From: Pipra filicauda
Taxonomy: Eukaryota > Chordata > Aves > Passeriformes > Pipridae
Direction of reading: 5' to 3'
DNA length: 64,000 bases
NCBI RefSeq assembly: GCF_003945595.2
Contig: NW_024104358.1
Span: 248,001-312,000 of the forward strand
Both the position numbers and the translations under genes were made by a program. Below, piece by piece: positions 24,439 through 50,542 of the stretch. Under the pieces are notes generated by a model, which was given only the letters and a program-made list of their open reading frames with translations, searched no databases and was not told where the DNA came from. Within the stretch, counting starts at the first letter, position 1. Each line of letters opens with the position of its first letter.

Positions 24439-24907
24439 CTCCGGTCAGTCTCAAATGACCAATATCCTGAACCGCCTGCATGCAGGGTTGGGTCTGCGGC
24501 TCCCAGTGCACCTTTCACCTGCTGTTTCGACCCTCGCCCGTCGCTACAGGGCTTTGTGAATGTGGGTAAAGCCTTCAAGCCTGTGCAATGGATTTTTTAG
24601 GTGAGATGCAGTATGCGCGAAACTGAACCCACCCTTTAATCCTGAGGTTCATCTACCAGGGCCGAGCGAGCTTGGACGGTGGCAGTGAGGTCCTCAGGAC
24701 GCAGATTTAATTAGAATGACCTTCTCTTAGATGGATGATCTTACAGGGCTAAGTGAGCTCCATCTGCCCGGGTTTGGGATTAGAGTTGTCCTTCTCCCAG
24801 GATGACTTCCAGAAGGCTAACGAGCTCATCCTGCCCGAGGATGTATTGTATCTGGCCCTACGGTTTTGACCTGTCTGGCATGGGCGACCCTACCGAAGGC
24901 ATATACC

Positions 24908-25522
24908 ATTGCCAACATAGCTCACAACCACATAGGGTTACACAGGTTACATTCCTACTATTAAAACAATTAGGGCAAGTTTTACACTTCCTACTTTTCT
25001 GCCACCTATCTATATTCAATCCCAAGGAAACACCCAGGAACAACCCTTTGTCCTGACCACCCTTTCAGGATGTAACGAATATATCCAGAACATACTGAGC
25101 CTGGGCAGTAGCTGCAGGTGAGCCAAAAACAAACAAACGAACAAAACCGTTCCAGCCCCTGTACCCACCTAGGGCTCGAGTACCTCTCCAGGTCCCAGCC
25201 CGGCTGAGACCCCCAACCCGCCAGAGGAAACCATTATCCACCCTGACCTTATCCTCCCCCCACTGTGTTACCTCATATCTTCCCACGCACTGCTTACCTG
25301 CCCACCCTCCAGTCCGAGGACCCCCACGGCCCACCCGGTACCCTTCCCCTCCCACCCCTCCTTCCCCCAAACCAGACCGGCAAACCTCTGTGTGCTCTGA
25401 GGCTTCCACTCTCCTTTCTCACGAGGGCACAAAGCCATGCTGGTGAAGCTCCCTCACTCCTTTCCCCTGCCGGGGGGGGAGGGGTGGCCCCGCGTGGGCC
25501 CGGGGGCGGCTTCAGGGGGGGG
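24908..25522. other. Strand-asymmetric, C-rich intergenic tract
   Basis: From about 25,150 to 25,500 the plus strand is strongly C/T-biased (ccctcccacccctccttccc and similar), ending in G runs (about 25,472-25,521) that abut the tail of the next CR1. An AAAC repeat lies at 25,122-25,146. No coding domain is recognisable despite overlapping open frames. The tract could form unusual structure (G-rich minus strand). Confidence 0.5.
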
Positions 25523-25800
25523 AAATCATAGAATCATAGAGCCGTAGAATGGTTTGGATTGGAAGGGACCTAAAAGATCATCTCGTTCCAGCCCCCACCA
25601 CAGTGTGGTTTGCAGAGGTCCATCTCTCAAGCCTATCCGGGTTCCTCTGGATGGCATTCCTTCCCTCCAATGTGTTGACTGCACCACACAGCTTGGTGCA
25701 CTGGATCTCACTGTCCATGTTATCAACAAAGATGTTAAACACCACCTGTCCCAACACCAACCCCTGAGGAATGCCAGTCATCACTGGTCTCCCCATTAAT
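25523..25800 (-). mobile_element. CR1 LINE 3' fragment with internal deletion
   Basis: The left end has the CR1 octamer tail in reverse (aatcatagaatcatag), then ggattggaagggacctaaaag. On the minus strand a degraded reverse-transcriptase peptide (GIPQGLVLGQVVFNIFVDNMDSE in parts, then LEGRNAIQRNPDRLE) is joined directly to the 3' end, with the YADD segment missing. Sequence to the right (to about 26,150) may be more old repeat but is not recognisable. Confidence 0.85.
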
Positions 25801-28702
25801 AGTCCTCTATGGACTTCCTTGTAAAGAACATTCCCTGTTGGGTTGTATCCTGCCTGGACAATTTTAAATGAGATTTTATATTCTCTGTCTGGGATGTTTA
25901 GCTCTTTTGGGTTGTCTTTGTCAATTAGGTAGTCTGCTAGCTGTGATTACCTCCTGGGCAGCTGGCCTGGTCTTTCCCGGGAAGTTTGTGCTCTGGTGCT
26001 GATCTTCCAGCTTCCTCAAGCCTCCTAAAACCTTCTGAAACCTCTCCTTGCTCAGAAGCAGTCCTCCCCTGTCCTGCCTGGCTGTAAACACCACCCTGAG
26101 AAGCACAGCTCCTTCAACAGGAAATTGGTGTCTCCTGTCACCGAGGGTTGCCAATACTTTTTGAGTGTGTGGATGACCTTGGCCTCTGGGATTTCAAATG
26201 AAGACTACAAAAAAGCGAGTTAACATAAATCCACATCAAGAAGGAACTGGACAGTTAGTTCTGAAGTTTTGTTACATGTCTAAGTAGGAGCATTGCTTAG
26301 ATGTGGTCTGATTCTAACTAGCAGGGTGAAGGGACCTGAGAAGCCTCTTTTGCCTAGAAGACCTTTCAGATTTGAAGACAGAAGAGAAATGGAACAAAAA
26401 GAGTCTCAAAATCTGTTTTCTGTACAACTAAACTTCTCCATGGCAAAGAAAGCATATGGTATGAATGCAGAAACTCATTAGTGCAGACCTTTGGGAGACA
26501 CTACGATTAAGCAAAACAGAGTCAGATGAACATTTGAGAGAAACAACAAATAGCCAACACTGGAGAAAAATAACTGAGAGCCAAATGACTACAGTTGCAG
26601 ACTCACGAAACAGATATTCAGGAATGTGATTTCTGGGAAAGACTTTTCTGAGGATGGTTTTCTGGCTCTGTGAGACCAATTTAAACATGGAGGGAGTAGG
26701 TTACCTCAGTCCTCAATGATGGTGCTGGAAGATATTTAAGCTGGTAGTAGAGAGATGATGACATTTTTCTGTGGGCTGTTTCCACCTCACAGTACTTTAA
26801 ATATTTTAAGAATTTAGGATTCTCCTCTAGGTTGCTTAGATTCTTCATCCTTTTTACAGTGAGGTCTTCTAAAATTAAAACACTAGTGCAGAAATGCCAT
26901 GAAGACAACTTTCCTTCTATTTCCAGAAGGAAATACAGAGTCACAATTGAAGATAAATGCGTATGACCTCACACACATCCTTCAGTCACCAGGAAATTAA
27001 CTGCTTTAAATCTTCTTTTCTTGGACTTTTGCCCACAGTTACATGGCTTTCATCAAGAACTCATGCCTACCAGACTTTATCATGCTTCTAAACCCTAAGC
27101 TTGAAAAAGAAGATCTAATTTAATTGATTGAATGAAAAAATTACAGAGAAACTACAATTTGTAAGGAACTATTTTAGCTGCTTCTACTACATTTAACTGG
27201 GATCTAAAAGCTAGTTATAGGAGGGTGTGTTTTAAACATGTGCAAACTCTGTGTTGTGGTGATGATTTATCAAATTATGCGTTCTGCAATCTAAAAGGTA
27301 GTGCCTCATAACTAACTTGTACCTTTTGGTTAAACAGGATTTCTTTATCCTGTGTTTGGAACAGAATTATTTTGAACAGCATTAATTAGAAGCTGAAGTT
27401 TTCAAATAATGTACAGGTTTTTTGTAGCAGGCTTGTCCAATGACCTTGAAACACTATTTTTTTTGCTTTGAACGTCAGATCCAAATTTACTGTAATGTTT
27501 TAAGTTACGTCAGTGGATTTAAAACCTGGTGCTAACTTGGTAGTTCTCTGTTGGAGTAGGCAGAAAAGAGTCATGGATGAACATTCATTACTAACACTTG
27601 TGTGACACACGTGAAACCAGCTTGATTTTTCTTAAGAGTACCTTTTCCTGGTGCTCTTGTCTAGGCCTTTCCCAAGTGATGAAGACCTGATTGAGCATCA
27701 GTGACTTAGGTGCAGGAACTCTGTCCTAACTGTAAGGCTCCTGGTGAGAGATGCTCCCTCCATCCTGCTTCTCACCTTTGCCACTGGCAGGTTGTGCTGT
27801 GCTGGGTAAGAGAGTAGCAGCTTTCCTCTGCAGCTGTGATGTGCGTGAGGTGACGAGATGTAGGAGTGGGATGTCGGGGCACACAGCTCAGTCATCTTCA
27901 CAGGGTTCTTTCATGTGGGCTTCACCCTGGGTAAGCACAATCAAGCTTTCTAATAGGACAGGCTGGGAAATTCCTCTGTCAGGAAGAAGAGTGGAACTTT
28001 GTAGTCCAGGTGGCTTCTCAAGTGCCATTCAGAGAGGAGTGTCCTCTGTGCGTTCTTGCAGAGTGCATCTCGAGGAAAATGTCAGCTTCTGTGGAGCAGG
28101 CAAACCCCGAGTCGAAGGCTGCCAGGGAACTCTTGGCAGCTCGCAGTTGAGTGCCAGACTTGGGGCCACTGCATAACAGCATCCATTTTCCCTTTGGGCA
28201 GAAGAACATTCAGGCCAAGCTTTCTCTCTCAGAAATGGTGTGTAAGCCAGTTGCTACACAACAGGAATCTGAGAGCTGTGGTACCCTTCTCTCATAGTGC
28301 TGCCTCCTTCAACCAGGCACAACCATTAATACATGTGCCCATTTTCTTTACAGTTAGATCACATGTACTGCATTGCCATGTACAGGCAATGCAGGCATTT
28401 TGCAGCTCAGCTTCTCTTACAATAAGGAAGGAAGTGTCAGTTCAAAAAATTACTGTTGTTTAGTTGTTAACTAAAACCACACACATTAATACAAAAAAAG
28501 AAGTACCATACTTAAGAGACAAAATTACAAAATTACAAAAACCTAGAGAGTAAGAGTAGTCCCATCTTTCCTTCCAGTATGGTAAGCATGTTTTGATTGT
28601 GATTTTCCACTCGATACCTTATTGTGCATGTGAAGTAAGGGTGTGCTTTGTTTCACAGTACAGAATGAGCACATGTAGCCCTTGTTCCAGAAATCTGGTC
28701 AA
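25801..28702. other. Intergenic sequence, nothing recognised
   Basis: No gene, RNA or clear repeat family is visible. Open frames are short and without motifs. Confidence 0.5.
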
Positions 28703-28870
28703 CAGAATCACAGAATCAATTAGGTTGGAAAGGCCCCTGAGATCATCGAGTCCAACCTATGACCAAACACTATCACGTCAACTAGACCATGGCACCAACT
28801 GCCATATCCAGTCTTTTTTTCAACACCTCCAGGGACCATGACTGGAGTCCAGCCCATTCCCATGTTTAAT
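28703..28870 (-). mobile_element. CR1 LINE 3'-end fragment
   Basis: Starts with the CR1 tail in reverse (cagaatcacagaatca), then aggttggaaaggcccctgag, atcatcgagtccaacc and, after about 100 bp, cacctccagggaccatgact. All are CR1 3'UTR landmarks. It is short and 5'-truncated. Confidence 0.85.
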
Positions 28871-31800
28871 CACCCTTTCTTTCCTTTGATGGAAAAGTCT
28901 TGGCCCTAAAATTAAGCAGAAAACTCTTTGTTCCTGTGAAAAAACTGGACCTCAGGGATGACAGAAACAGAGGGGTTTTGAAGAAAGATGACAGAGACAG
29001 CATGTTCATGTTTGTACCTGGGTACAACATGCAGGTAATTTTGTCATATCCTACTTTTGTTTAGCGGGTGGGTAATTTTGTCATATCCTTGTCCCAGCAG
29101 CCAAACTGCAGGCCCTGTCTCCCATCCTGCTAAATCCATGTCCACAGCTGGCAGACCTTATGTCTCCACCTCATTTGCAATGAAAACCTACAGTTCTCTC
29201 ACTTTCAGCCCAGCCTTAAGGATTTAGAGTCCTATGGCTCCACTATATGTATGCCCAGCACATCTGGCTGGATTTGGTACCCACTGTGTTTCCCTTGGGG
29301 CGTGAAAGATCTGCACATCATGCTGAACCAGAAGGGCTCTTTCCTAACATGAATGGCATTACTAAGTCATAAGAATAAAGTGCTATACATGCAAAATAAT
29401 GTTATGTAAGGCTATGTGTGCACCCCTCTAGCTAGACCTGACACTGCTCCCTGGGGAAGGTTCATTGTCCTCCTTCCCAGCTCTGCCTGTTGAGAGCAAC
29501 CTGCAGGGAACACCTCTGGGAGACCAAGCTGCACTGAAACCTTCCTCCATGGCTGTGTGCAGCAGGGACTGAGCTGCTTGCTCCTTTGTGCCTCACCAAA
29601 AGCAGCTCCTTGGTGATCAACAAAACCTGCCTGACACCTGCAACGCTCTGACGGTCATGTCACCCTGCCAAGGGGATAGCACAAGAGAGACAGGGGTGGC
29701 TTTGCAGCTGATGTGAGGATGATTTAAATATTCCTGATAGATTCCTCTTGCATGTGGTGGGACTGCTCTTCTTGGGCTTGGTTTTAAACCTTTTTAACAT
29801 CAGCTTTGAACAGAGCCTCCCTGTAATTCCACAGGTTCAGTGCTGAAGGTGAGAGATCCCAGGGATCCCAACCCCAACTCACACCCTGGGGAGCAGCCTG
29901 CCACAATTAATGAACTGGAACTGCTTCTCACAGATGTGAAGATGAAACTTTGCACTGGAAGCACTGGTCTCTTCTGCACTTAGTTCAGCCTTGACACATG
30001 ATCAAGGAAAACCTGCAGCTTGTGTTGCTAAGTAGCTGCCATCATAACAAATCTTTTTGTGCCTTTTCTGGCTCATTGCTGCCTCCCTCAGCATCATCAA
30101 GACTAGGTACAAGTTTGCATTCATATAATTACAAAATGCAAAATTAGTTTATTTGCAGGGTCTCTCATCACTTATTTCACCAATCAGAGAAACATTCCTA
30201 AGCATCAAATTTGGCCTTGAAATCCAAGTACTAACCCGCTTCTCTTTCTATTTTTTCTCACAACACTGACTGTGGTTTCTCATTCCTTAAACATCAGCAT
30301 TTCTTTTGTTTTGGAGATTAGTCCTGTAGTCAAGGAATACGAGAAGCAGATTAATTTGTACAAAGACAGATTTAGCTGAACTTTTCTGCAAAAATGCTCA
30401 GCAGTGGAATGGTTTATGGTATTCTGATCCCTTAGTTTCAGAGTTAGCAATACAGTGCAATGTGTGGTACAAGCTGCCAGTGGAGCTCACGTTGACACTA
30501 ATTCTGGCTTACTCTCCAGTAATGTGAGGACTGGATATATTACCTTTCACAAAATGAACAAAAAATTAGTGCAGACATATCTGCTGGCAGAGGCTGGACT
30601 TGAGCTCTGTCATAGAAATATCTGATTTGAGGGAGTACTTTCTACTTCTGCCTTGGAAAAGCAGAATATTATAGTGGTGTGCAAGTTGATGATGAACATG
30701 CCAATACACCAGTTTTAGCCAGGCTTGGGACATCTGAATTCAAACAGCAATATTGTGAATAATTTTCTTAGACTGATTTAACACACATGCAAAGTGGGCA
30801 CAGCCATCCAAAAAAGCAATCCTCACTCCTTCCCTTCTCTACTCTCCTGCCTGGTGCTTCTTGTGTTATGCTGGAATAAGTTTCTGTGTGGCTGCCCAGT
30901 GTGCAGGATGTGAGAGTTGATCCAGCTGGAGAAAAATAGGTTTCTTTTGGTGGGTTTTACCCTGAATTAGTTCCCACCGTCCTCAAACCTAGAAAACTAA
31001 ATTGTACAAATAATTGCCAGCACTACCTGGGCACTGCAAGGCAGGGATGGGGGAAAGTATTCCAAAAAATACTACAAAAGAGTTTAATTTAGAGAGGAAT
31101 CCTTGCATGGAAAACACTACTGGCTTTAAACCCCCATCTGCTCCAGAAGGATGCCAAGTGTCATGAGTAACTGTGTTTCTCATAATTTGTATTCTTGATC
31201 GATGTCAAACAACCTTTATAAACATCCATAATTAAAGGTCAACAACACAGTCCTCACTCATTAAGTGTTAGTTTCAGGCTATGTTATGATGTTTAATGTT
31301 TTTACTGAAAACGAAAGTTGGGCAAACAAGAAAAGCAGGGGGGCTGGGGGAGGGAGAACAGTAGAGACCCAGCTTGTGACAACCAAACTAACTGTTGTAT
31401 TCTTCCTGGCTGCTGGGGAATAGCTATGGCCAAATGAAATTAGAGGGTGTGTTCTCCCAGAAAGTTTCTGGCATTTCATTCTACTTATAGCACAACATTA
31501 ACATTAGTGTTTGGCTAATATGAATGTTTTCTCCTAGCTGACTTTTTGTATTGTTTTTTGATTCTACATGAAGATGTTCTAAACCAAAGAAAAAGTAAAA
31601 CCAGCTCCTGTGACAATAACCAGGGAAAATCTTCCCTTCCTCTATCTCCTGTTCTTGTCTCCTCCCATGGATTATCATAGAGAGGTCAGCAAGAAATGCA
31701 GATAACTGTTCTTTCTTCCTTGTGTGTTGAAACAACCTGCTTCTTGGTCCTTCAGCTTTTCTGTTTGTGTTGTAGAAGTTCACAGCATATAGCTCAGCCA

Positions 31801-34134
31801 CTCCTTGGAGGTGTAACAGAAGAAAAATATTTGAAAAAGCACAAAGATGAATGCAACCTCTTGAGGAAAGATGTTGCACAAGTAGTAGACACTTGAGAGC
31901 TTTAGAAACAGAAAAATTTATCCAAATCCCACTCCCCCCTCAAGAAATGTCAAGTACCCCCACACAGACTCAGGTGTAGCAGAGGGATGAAAATACAGAG
32001 TGAAGAATAACCCTTTGAAATTTGACTTCCTTTGCTGGTGTGGGACACCAGCTGGAAAAGACTAAAGCAGAAAAGGCAATCTCGTGTCTAAAAACAATGG
32101 GCTCAGCTCAATATCCACAGTACTATTTATCTGAGCCTCCAACAAAGTCCCTGCAGCCAAGTCACACACAACAGCTGCCAGGTCAGTTGCTTAACAAGTT
32201 GGTTTAAAATCATGAAGCATGAGTTCCCATGATAGCTAAAATTATTGGCTAAAGGTAAGTCTTATGAATTAGAAAGAGTCCTCTACTTATACCCTTCCCA
32301 GAAACAGAGCACTATTTAACCTCCAGCTGTAGATAACATCACCTGCCTGACTTCCTCCCTTCAACTCCAGTTAAAGCAAGAACAGAGTTCTCTCAAGGGA
32401 GAGCTGGAGCAGTATGTCTTCAAGGTGGTCAGAGACACAGGGTAGGAATTCATTCAACAACTCAATCTCCTTGAAGGAATATTTCTTAGATTCATGAACT
32501 GTTTTCCTTTTTACCCACCAAGGAGCAGTAATTTGGGAAGCAGGGCATGCACAGTACCCCTGCTGTGAACAGTTAAGCTTTGCAGACAGAACAAACCTGC
32601 TACCAATAGGAAGATGGAGCACGGAGAAGCATTTAAAGCAGTTCCTTCCCCTCACTGCTGCACTGCAACACTAAAGCCGAACACACTAGAGACAGTCCAG
32701 CCTGACTGGGAAAGCAGCAAGGAACACATTTTACAGTAATGTTATCAATCAAATCTAAATCCCTCACGTGACAGCTTTCTGAAAACTAGATGTTACTCAC
32801 TGAACTGCAAGAAAAATGGCCTCCTATCTAGTAAAAACTAAGTGAATGCTATGGTTAATTCCTTTAAAACCATTTAGACATTTGTTTGAGGAGGAACTAT
32901 AATAAAATGCAGATGCTGTACTTCTTTACAAAAGCACTTTAAAAAAAGCCCAAACAACAGCAGTCATAGGGCAAACAAAGAATGCTGTGTAACAGAGAGC
33001 CTTTCTGCATCTCATCATCTGTGTCCATAACAGAGAAGGGAAATATACTTCTTGTAGATACAGGAGAAATATAGAGAACAAATGCTCTATAACCAATCCT
33101 TAGACCTTATTGAGCAGCTGATTGGTGTATTACCACAAAGCCTCCTTTCCAAGAAATGTAAGCCTGTCAGTACTACTTGTAGGCCATGGTCAGAACTAGT
33201 AACAAATACTGTATATGATGAAGTGGAGCTTGCATTCAGTGTCCCAGATTATAGTGTCATCAGGCACATAGGTTTGTGCAAAATCAATTTGTCATGAGTG
33301 TTGATCACAGTGGTGTAACAGAGCAAAACTGATGATAAAAATGTACCAAATTTTTGATAGAAAAGGCAGAAGAGGTACCTTTCATTCTAGTCTGAATGCC
33401 CAAGTCCCTATACTTCTATCCCTTACAGAGCTTGAACCAAAGGAATGCAAGTCGCTATTTTCCAGTGCAGGCAAGCTGTACCTACACACACAGGGGCTGG
33501 CTCAGCACAGGCCAGCCTGCATCCCACGGGATGGGCCCAGCTGCTTCCACAAAAGCAGTACAATCACTTGTGTGCAGAGCCCAGACTAAGCTCACCGGAT
33601 CCAGGCTGGCTCTTCACCTTCCCAAGACAGCCCCTGTCGATCAGAATTCATTGCCCCAGCCTCTGTGTAAGTTCTGCAGGTAACCATGTGACTCCATGGG
33701 AGATGCTCTGCGTCCGTAGGTTTGGATCCAAGTGTCTGGATCTACCAGGAGCACATAACTTCAGAGGCACTGACATACCCACATGTAGAGGCAATTCCAG
33801 AAGCAAGGGAACAGCAGAGCTAAAAGAATTCAAGCTGGATATGTTCTGGCATTCAGAAGGGACAGGCATGGAGATGAATCACATTTTACACACAGTCTCC
33901 CCTGTTTTTCCACAGACATTCCTACCACAGAATACCTGAACAAAAGCACAGTAAAGCCAGTAGAATAACCCTTCTTAATGGTAAGAAATCTGTTTACATA
34001 TTCAAGCTTTAAATCTCTCAAAGAGCTAAATCCTTACACGTCCACTCCTAACACCAAAATAACCAACCTGTAAGTACACAGTCCCTCCTAAATCAACGAA
34101 AGGTGTTCAGACAAGACACAGAGCTAACACATAA
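28871..34134. other. Intergenic region between the converging UTP23 and RAD21 genes
   Basis: More than 5 kb with no recognisable gene. Open frames reach 164 codons (33,445-33,939) but have no domain or splice logic. A 19-bp direct repeat occurs at 29,034-29,089. Otherwise this is ordinary A/T-rich avian intergenic DNA. Confidence 0.5.
29034..29089 (+). repeat. 19-bp perfect direct repeat
   Basis: ggtaattttgtcatatcct occurs at 29,034-29,052 and 29,071-29,089, separated by 18 bp. It is probably a local duplication, with no function apparent. Confidence 0.85.
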
Positions 34135-35709
34135 CAGCTTATAACACAACTTTTATTAGAAAAGTTATACATAACAGCATCAACTATTTTCATTATTAAC
34201 CTTGAAAAGCAACAAAAACAGACTAAAAATGTGTAACAAGAAACTAATGACCTTTCTATAATTAAACATTCAAGTTATCTACAATGTCTCTTTTTACAAA
34301 GGGGAAAATTATGGTTTTACAGGCACATCATGTTGAAAATAAAGCTGCAGTAACTTTATACAATTAACTTTTTAAGGATTATTAAACCATGGTCATCATG
34401 TAGTCTCAGAGTTTTTCAAACATTCACATAATTTTACAGTTGAGTATACACTGAAATTTCAGAGTCCCAAAATTATTTCACAAAAGTGCCAACATTAAAA
34501 CCAGAACCTTCAGTGTGAACAATTTCGCCCTAAAAAAAGTTAAGACAGGTCTCCATAATCAACATATTCACATAATATTTGGTGCTACCTGGTCTAACAA
34601 TAAAGCTTCATTCTTTAGAATTAAAATCAAATGGGACTTCTTTTGAAAAACTGTAAAATGTTTTGAACACAGGAGTGTAAATTATCAGAAAAAATTGATA
34701 CTAAAACCATAAATATATCCTAACAGCCATTAATGCACTACATGATTAAGTGGAATAGGGCCCATTTGTACTCTGTATTCAAAGTTTGTTGCCCTTTTGG
34801 TACAAGTGGTATCTGAATTCACCAACTTTTCTTCGTATGCCTGCTTAATAAAGAAATCAGATAATTTACAATCTAGAAGTCTGTTTTAAAAAGTCTGGAG
34901 TTTATATACAGCTCTAACAAACCTAAAGCATTATATCTTAAAAGTTTAAATGAAATGACTAGTTTTCATTTGTTACTTATTAACAGTAATTAGCCATTAT
35001 CAGTAGTGGACCATAATGACGTGGTAAGTGAAAAGGAATGTTTTGTCTAAAATGCTTAACATGTTCTGTCCTTTCTTGTATCACATGGAGGAAGTGCCTT
35101 CCACAGACACTTGATTCCCCTTAGCGTCAAGGGCTACAAAAATCTGACTGCAAAAATGCAGTGACACAGCAAGCTGACATATCAGGCACTACCTTTCATA
35201 CTGGCAGCTTCAAGAGACCCACAGTATGCACAAAGATCTAGAGAAGGGGAAAAAAACCCACTACTATGAGAAGCAGGCCGAACATTTCAGACGAGTTTGG
35301 CAAACTTTTTAATCAGACAATAGGTTGGCCATTCAGGTTTACTTGTATAGGTTAAAAATATCTATTGAATCAACTAGTCAAATTACTGTAAGACATTTTC
35401 ATTGATACTCAACATCACATGCACCAATATTGCACACATCTGCTCCGAGGTGTTAAAACAATCTTAATCTGGGCGCTTGAGCAGTCTGGTTTCTGCAGCT
35501 GGAAGTCAAGTCACCCACCCCAGCAGTTTCACTAAAAATTTGAGTGGTAAAGTTAAAATACAAACCCCAAAATAACCCCAGAAGAAAACCAATGACTTTA
35601 TACAGACAATAAAATCTAAATTTTCTGCAATGGTCTTGTGGGCCCTACAGACAGGGCAATACACGTACACACTAGTGAGATGAGCACTAGCTCTGCTCTA
35701 CGTAACCAT
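34135..35709 (-). other. RAD21: RAD21 3'UTR
   Basis: From the base after the RAD21 stop codon to about 20 bp beyond the only minus-strand AATAAA (34,152-34,157). The length of about 1.6 kb is close to what I recall for the mammalian RAD21 3'UTR. The sequence is A/T-rich with no repeat insertions, unlike the flanking intergenic DNA, which fits a constrained UTR. The exact cleavage point is not determined. Confidence 0.75.
34152..34157 (-). terminator. RAD21: RAD21 poly(A) signal AATAAA
   Basis: tttatt on the plus strand reads AATAAA on the minus strand. The minus-strand sequence 20-50 nt further on (gttagctctgtgtcttgtctg region) is GU-rich, as expected for a downstream element. No other minus-strand AATAAA was noticed between here and the stop codon. 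Confidence 0.75.

Positions 35710-50542
<14,833 letters not shown>

Larger units (their letters stand above)
20949..24907 (-). mobile_element. RTE-like non-LTR retrotransposon, nearly full length
   Basis: About 3.9 kb on the minus strand. It contains an upstream non-coding region (about 24,439-24,907), an apurinic-type endonuclease, a reverse transcriptase, a C-terminal zinc knuckle, and a short 3' end with a (GAT)n-like tail (catcatcatcat at 20,970-20,982 on the plus strand). The protein closely resembles those that vertebrate annotation labels craniofacial development protein 2-like, which are LINE products of the RTE/CFDP2 type rather than CR1. Coding potential is almost continuous over 3.4 kb, with one frame change at a 19-bp tandem duplication. 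The 7-mer attgcca at 20,942-20,948 and 24,908-24,914 may be the target-site duplication. AviRTE, the patchily distributed bird RTE, is a candidate identity, but I cannot verify it. Confidence 0.85.

Noticed and set aside
33445..33939. 164-codon open frame on the plus strand
   Set aside because: No recognisable domain, overlapping open frames on the same strand, no splice or promoter context. Most likely chance in a moderately GC-rich patch.
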